Shown in pieces: positions 61,067 through 64,000 of a stretch of DNA of 64,000 bases (positions are counted from its first letter, which is position 1; every line of letters starts with the position of its first letter). The notes beneath the pieces are model-generated. The model was not told where the DNA came from. It searched no databases and worked only from the letters and a program-made list of their open reading frames with translations. The DNA comes from Achromobacter anxifer. Its GTDB lineage: Bacteria; Pseudomonadota; Gammaproteobacteria; Burkholderiales; Burkholderiaceae_B. Both the position numbers and the translations under genes were made by a program. Where the stretch lies: assembly GCF_903652925.1 (NCBI RefSeq), contig NZ_CAHLAR010000016.1, positions 1 through 64,000 on the forward strand. Reading direction: 5' to 3'.

Positions 61067-62239
61067 TCAACCGCCCGCCGCCGAAACGCCCTCGACAGCC
61101 CGACTGCGTTCCTCGCGATGCCGCGCCGCGTTGGCCAGGTCGGCTATCGGCGCAAGCAGCCCGCGGTCGAAGGCTTCAAGTGTTTCGCCGGCGCGCAGCC
61201 GTGCCGGCCAGTCGGAGTGGGTAAGCGCGCCGCGGCCCAGGGAAACGAAGTCCGCCTCGCTTCTGGCCATCATCCCATCGGCCTGCGCCGGATCATGCAG
61301 CGAGCCGTTGGCCAGCACCGGGACCGGAACGTGTTGCCGCGCCAGGGCGGCCAGGCTGGGGCCTTGTTCTCCAAAAGCCGGGCGCCAGGCCTCGAATTCC
61401 GTGGTGTGCAGATAATCGATGGGTTGCGCGCCCAGCGTGCCGAAGATCTGCGCCGCATCCGCCGCGCCGCCTTCCCACTTGTGCGTGAAGTCATTGACCT
61501 TGCCTTGCGAACTGCGCACGCCCACGACAAAGCGCTGTCCCGTGGACTGGCGAACAGCCTGGATGACCTCCACGGTCAGGCGCAGGCGATTGTCCAGGCT
61601 GCCGCCGTAGCGGTCCTCGCGCAGGTTGGTGTGCGAAGTGAGGAACTGGTCGAGCAGGTAGCCGTTGGCCCCATGTATCTCGACGCCGTCGAAGCCGGCT
61701 TCCCGAGCCCTGCGCGCCGCCTGCGCGAAGCCGTCTATGGCCCCTGCGATGTCCTCGTCCGACATGGCTTCAGGCATCCGGTACGGCCCGTCGCCGCGAT
61801 AGAACGCCATCTGCTGTCCCTTGGGCTGTACGGCCGACGGGCCCTTGGTCGTACCGCAATGGGGATTGCCCTGTGACAGCGCGCCCGCATGCATGAGTTG
61901 CGCGATGATGCGGCCGCCTTGCGCATGCACGCGGTCGACCACGGCGCGCCAGGCGTCGCGCTGGGCGTCGTCGGCCAGGCCGGGCTGGAACAGATAGCCC
62001 TGCGCATGCGCCTTGTCGGTGTAGATGCCTTCGGTGATCACCAGGCCGAAGCCGCCGGCGGCGTAGGCGGCGTAGTAGTCGGCCATTTGCGGCGTGGCGC
62101 GGCCGTCCGCCGTCGCGCTGACCCGGGTCATGGGCGCGACGGCGAGGCGATTGGCCAGGTTCAAGCCCCTGTCCAGCCGCAGGGGGGTGAACAGCCCGGC
62201 GTGCGCGGCGTCGTCGAGACGATGGTCGGGCGCGCCCAT
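61067..62239 (-). CDS. Old yellow enzyme-family NADH:flavin oxidoreductase
   Basis: A 390-residue FMN-dependent oxidoreductase. Motifs NRLAVAPMTRVSA (FMN site), IAQLMHAGALSQ, and GVEIHGANGYLLDQFLTSHTN with the paired active His/Asn region, and EDRYGGSLDNR, are typical. It reduces activated C=C bonds with NAD(P)H. One base separates it from the RidA-family gene, so the two form an operon; the substrate is unknown. Confidence 0.88.
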   Translation of the reverse strand: MGAPDHRLDDAAHAGLFTPLRLDRGLNLANRLAVAPMTRVSATADGRATPQMADYYAAYAAGGFGLVITEGIYTDKAHAQGYLFQPGLADDAQRDAWRAVVDRVHAQGGRIIAQLMHAGALSQGNPHCGTTKGPSAVQPKGQQMAFYRGDGPYRMPEAMSDEDIAGAIDGFAQAARRAREAGFDGVEIHGANGYLLDQFLTSHTNLREDRYGGSLDNRLRLTVEVIQAVRQSTGQRFVVGVRSSQGKVNDFTHKWEGGAADAAQIFGTLGAQPIDYLHTTEFEAWRPAFGEQGPSLAALARQHVPVPVLANGSLHDPAQADGMMARSEADFVSLGRGALTHSDWPARLRAGETLEAFDRGLLAPIADLANAARHREERSRAVEGVSAAGG

Positions 62240-62240
62240 G

Positions 62241-62636
62241 TCAGCGGCCCTCCTGCGGACGCACGGCGGCGATGGCCTCGATCTCGATCATGGCGGCGGG
62301 GTCGTAGAGCGCCTTGATCTCGGCGATGGTGTCGGCCGGATAGGGGGCCGAGAAGTGGCGGCGGCGCAGCGTCACGACGTCCTGGAAATGGCCCATGTCG
62401 GTGACGAAGATGGTGACCTTGATGACGTCCTTCAGGCTGGAGCCGCCTGCTTCCAGCGCGCGGCGCAAGTTCAGGAAGGCTTGCTCGCCCTGCGCAAGAA
62501 AGCCGCCGTCGACGATCTTGCCGTCGTCGCCGGCGCCCGCCTGGCCGGAGATGAACAGCAGGTTGCCGAACTGGATGCCCTGCGACAGCAGGAAGGGTTC
62601 GTAGTTGTCGGGCTGGGTGATGACGCGCTGTAGCAT
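62241..62636 (-). CDS. RidA-family (YjgF/UK114) protein
   Basis: A 131-residue reactive imine/enamine deaminase-family protein: LLFISGQAGAGDDGKIV, QGEQAFLNLRRALEAGGSSL and KVTIFVTDM. RidA proteins hydrolyse 2-aminoacrylate-like imines. AAGGAAA lies eight bases before the ATG at 62636. First gene of the operon with the OYE-family enzyme; divergent from a LysR gene. Confidence 0.87.
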   Translation of the reverse strand: MLQRVITQPDNYEPFLLSQGIQFGNLLFISGQAGAGDDGKIVDGGFLAQGEQAFLNLRRALEAGGSSLKDVIKVTIFVTDMGHFQDVVTLRRRHFSAPYPADTIAEIKALYDPAAMIEIEAIAAVRPQEGR

Positions 62637-62750
62637 GATGCGATTTCCTTCATTTATGGTTGAGTGGTGGATCAGCCCGAAAATCGCTGATCCATGCCGT
62701 AAATGTAGGGATGTACAGCGGTGGTGACAAAGGTTCATTTGTCAGCTATA

Positions 62751-62769
62751 AGATGAGAAAAACTCATCT
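62751..62769. promoter_or_regulatory. LysR-type operator in the ridA/lysR divergent region
   Basis: AGATGAG-N5-CTCATCT, perfect seven-base arms, contains the T-N11-A signature (TGAG...CTCA). It ends seven bases before the LysR start codon and lies between the divergent operons, so the LysR product likely represses itself and activates the RidA operon. Confidence 0.5.
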
Positions 62770-62775
62770 GAAATC

Positions 62776-63687
62776 ATGCAACGCCGATCTCTTCCGCTTT
62801 CCGGACTGCGTGTGTTCGAAGCCGCCGCGCGCCTGGGCAGTTTCAAGGCGGCCGCCCAGGAACTGGCCGTCACGCCCACCGCCGTCAGCCACCAGATCCG
62901 CGCGCTGGAAGCGCAGACCGGACTGGCGCTGTTCGACCGCCACGTGCGCAGGGTGTCGCTGACCGAAACGGGCGCTCAGCTGTATCCCGTGCTGCGCGAC
63001 GGGTTCGATGCCTTCGAGGCGGCGCTGGCGCGGCTGACGCAGCAGCGCGCGCGGGCCCAGGTGACCATATCCGCGACCAACGCATTCACCGTGAAATGGC
63101 TGGTGCCGCGCATGGCGGATTTCCGCGGCCGGCATCCCGGCATCGACCTGCAGTTGCAGGCCAGCGATGACGTGGTCGATCTGCGGTCGACGGCGGTCGA
63201 TATCGCGATCCGCTATGGCCGCGGGCCTTATCCCGGGCTGGTGACGCAGCCCCTGTTCACCGACCGCTTCGCGCCAGTGGCGAATCCGCGCCTGGACGTC
63301 GAATCGCCGGACGATCTGGCCCGTGTGCCCCTGATTCGTTTCGACTGGAAGCGGCCCCAGCCCGAGAACCCTACCTGGGAACGTTGGTTCGCGGTCGCGC
63401 GGCGGACTCAGCCGAGCCAGGCGAGCCAGCTGCGTTTTTCCGACGAGGGGCACGCCATCCAGGCGGCGGTTGCCGGCCATGGCGTTGCGCTGGTCAGCCT
63501 GGCCTTGATCTCCGAGGAACTGGAGGCCGGCCATCTGGCGCAGCCTTTCGGTCCAGTGATCGACGGGCATACCTATCATCTGGCCATGTATGCCGGCCGG
63601 CCGCCGTCGGCCGCGGTCCAGGCCGTGGCGCACTGGCTGAGCACGCAGGCGGGATCCGAAGGCTCCAGGCCTACCCCTTCTCCCTGA
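62776..63687 (+). CDS. LysR-family regulator, GcvA-like, divergent from RidA/OYE operon
   Basis: A 303-residue LTTR: LSGLRVFEAAARLGSFKAAA, then LAVTPTAVSHQIRALEA, and an effector domain with VTISATNAFTVKWLVPRMADF and RYGRGPYPGL, as in GcvA. Its 3' end overlaps the convergent LysR gene by 17 bases. Confidence 0.87.
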   Translation: MQRRSLPLSGLRVFEAAARLGSFKAAAQELAVTPTAVSHQIRALEAQTGLALFDRHVRRVSLTETGAQLYPVLRDGFDAFEAALARLTQQRARAQVTISATNAFTVKWLVPRMADFRGRHPGIDLQLQASDDVVDLRSTAVDIAIRYGRGPYPGLVTQPLFTDRFAPVANPRLDVESPDDLARVPLIRFDWKRPQPENPTWERWFAVARRTQPSQASQLRFSDEGHAIQAAVAGHGVALVSLALISEELEAGHLAQPFGPVIDGHTYHLAMYAGRPPSAAVQAVAHWLSTQAGSEGSRPTPSP

Positions 63688-64000
63688 ACGCCGCGAAGTC
63701 CTGCCAGCATCCCCGCGTGAACTCATACAGGGCGTCTTGCGCCGTCAGCGGCGTGCGCCCCGCCAACCGCGCCAGCGCGTAGTGTCCCTGGCGCTGCGGA
63801 TCGGGCGGGATAGGCACCTCGACCAGCAGTCCGGCTTCCTGCTGCCGGCGGGTGACGCAGATCACGCCCAGCAGCAGGGCGTCCGTGCGCAGCGCCAACT
63901 CGACCAGCGCGTCCAGGTTTTCGCAGCGGTGGGTGACCAACAGTTCGGGCGCGCCGCCCGGCCCCAGCGTTTCGGCCAGCCGTAGCGAGACTTCGGGGCT
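63671..64000 (-). CDS. LysR-family regulator, 3' part only (5' end outside the window)
   Basis: The minus-strand frame is open to base 64000 and gives the last 109 residues of an LTTR effector domain: SPEVSLRLAETLGPGGAPEL, RTDALLLGVICVTR, and the last helix ALYEFTRGCWQDFAAF. Partial because of the window edge. Its target genes lie outside. Confidence 0.75.
   Translation of the reverse strand, partial: SPEVSLRLAETLGPGGAPELLVTHRCENLDALVELALRTDALLLGVICVTRRQQEAGLLVEVPIPPDPQRQGHYALARLAGRTPLTAQDALYEFTRGCWQDFAAFREKG

Overview
The window is a high-GC, gene-dense stretch of what looks like a Betaproteobacterial chromosome. I read it as Alcaligenaceae, close to Achromobacter or Bordetella. This is inferred from gene content: several Bug/TctC solute receptors, many LysR and GntR regulators each next to a small catabolic operon, a pertactin-like autotransporter, an AAC(6')-type acetyltransferase, and an rpfF/rpfR pair. 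No rRNA, tRNA, CRISPR array, insertion sequence, prophage or integrase was seen. Two genes are cut by the window edges (1-654 and 63671-64000).

Layout. 1-5.7 kb: the end of a CoxG-like protein, an NMT1-type ABC importer (three overlapping genes) and a TRAP permease pair without its receptor. 5.7-8.5 kb: a truncated methyltransferase, an intact methyltransferase, and a divergent MerR regulator with a MerR-type promoter. 8.5-12.2 kb: a GntR regulator and an IlvD/Edd sugar-acid dehydratase, divergent from a Bug receptor. 12.2-15.4 kb: the DSF-type quorum-sensing module, with rpfR (FI-PAS-GGDEF-EAL) convergent on rpfF. 15.7-20.2 kb: SDR, LysR, GntP permease, a small-molecule kinase, and a rearrangement scar holding the 3' ends of two lost genes. 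20.2-24.6 kb: NUDIX hydrolase, then LysR, class II aldolase, MHS transporter and HCCA-isomerase-like protein. 24.6-29.9 kb: MHS transporter, LysR, and a hydantoinase/carbamoylase-like pair. 29.9-36.5 kb: orphan receptor, GntR-UTRA regulator, AMP-dependent ligase and cyclase on the minus strand, facing a Bug receptor and SDR across a perfect 18-bp operator-like palindrome. 36.5-41.8 kb: GlxA-type regulator with an isonitrile-hydratase-like protein, an Lrp/LysE pair, and an ABC exporter with a long structured leader carrying a 16-codon upstream ORF. 41.8-51.1 kb: GntR regulator and a ten-gene-scale catabolic operon (extradiol dioxygenase, class II aldolase-fold decarboxylase candidate, 2-hydroxymuconic semialdehyde dehydrogenase, full Liv-type ABC importer, SDR), which I read as uptake and meta-cleavage of a carboxylated catechol.

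51.2-55.7 kb: an AAC(6')-like acetyltransferase, an unlisted 49-residue membrane protein, and a 1016-residue autotransporter with 41 consecutive prolines. 55.7-59.5 kb: metR, mesX (DUF1852), mesD (core methionine synthase) and a flavin reductase on one strand, with MetR-like boxes upstream of mesX. This is the oxygen-dependent, folate-independent methionine synthase system, here with a candidate redox partner. 59.6-64 kb: a PAS-GGEEF diguanylate cyclase, a small lipoprotein, a RidA/old-yellow-enzyme operon divergent from a LysR gene, and a partial LysR gene.

The two points most worth a second look are the RpfF/RpfR module and the mesX-mesD-flavin reductase operon. The polyproline autotransporter and the leader of the ABC exporter come next.
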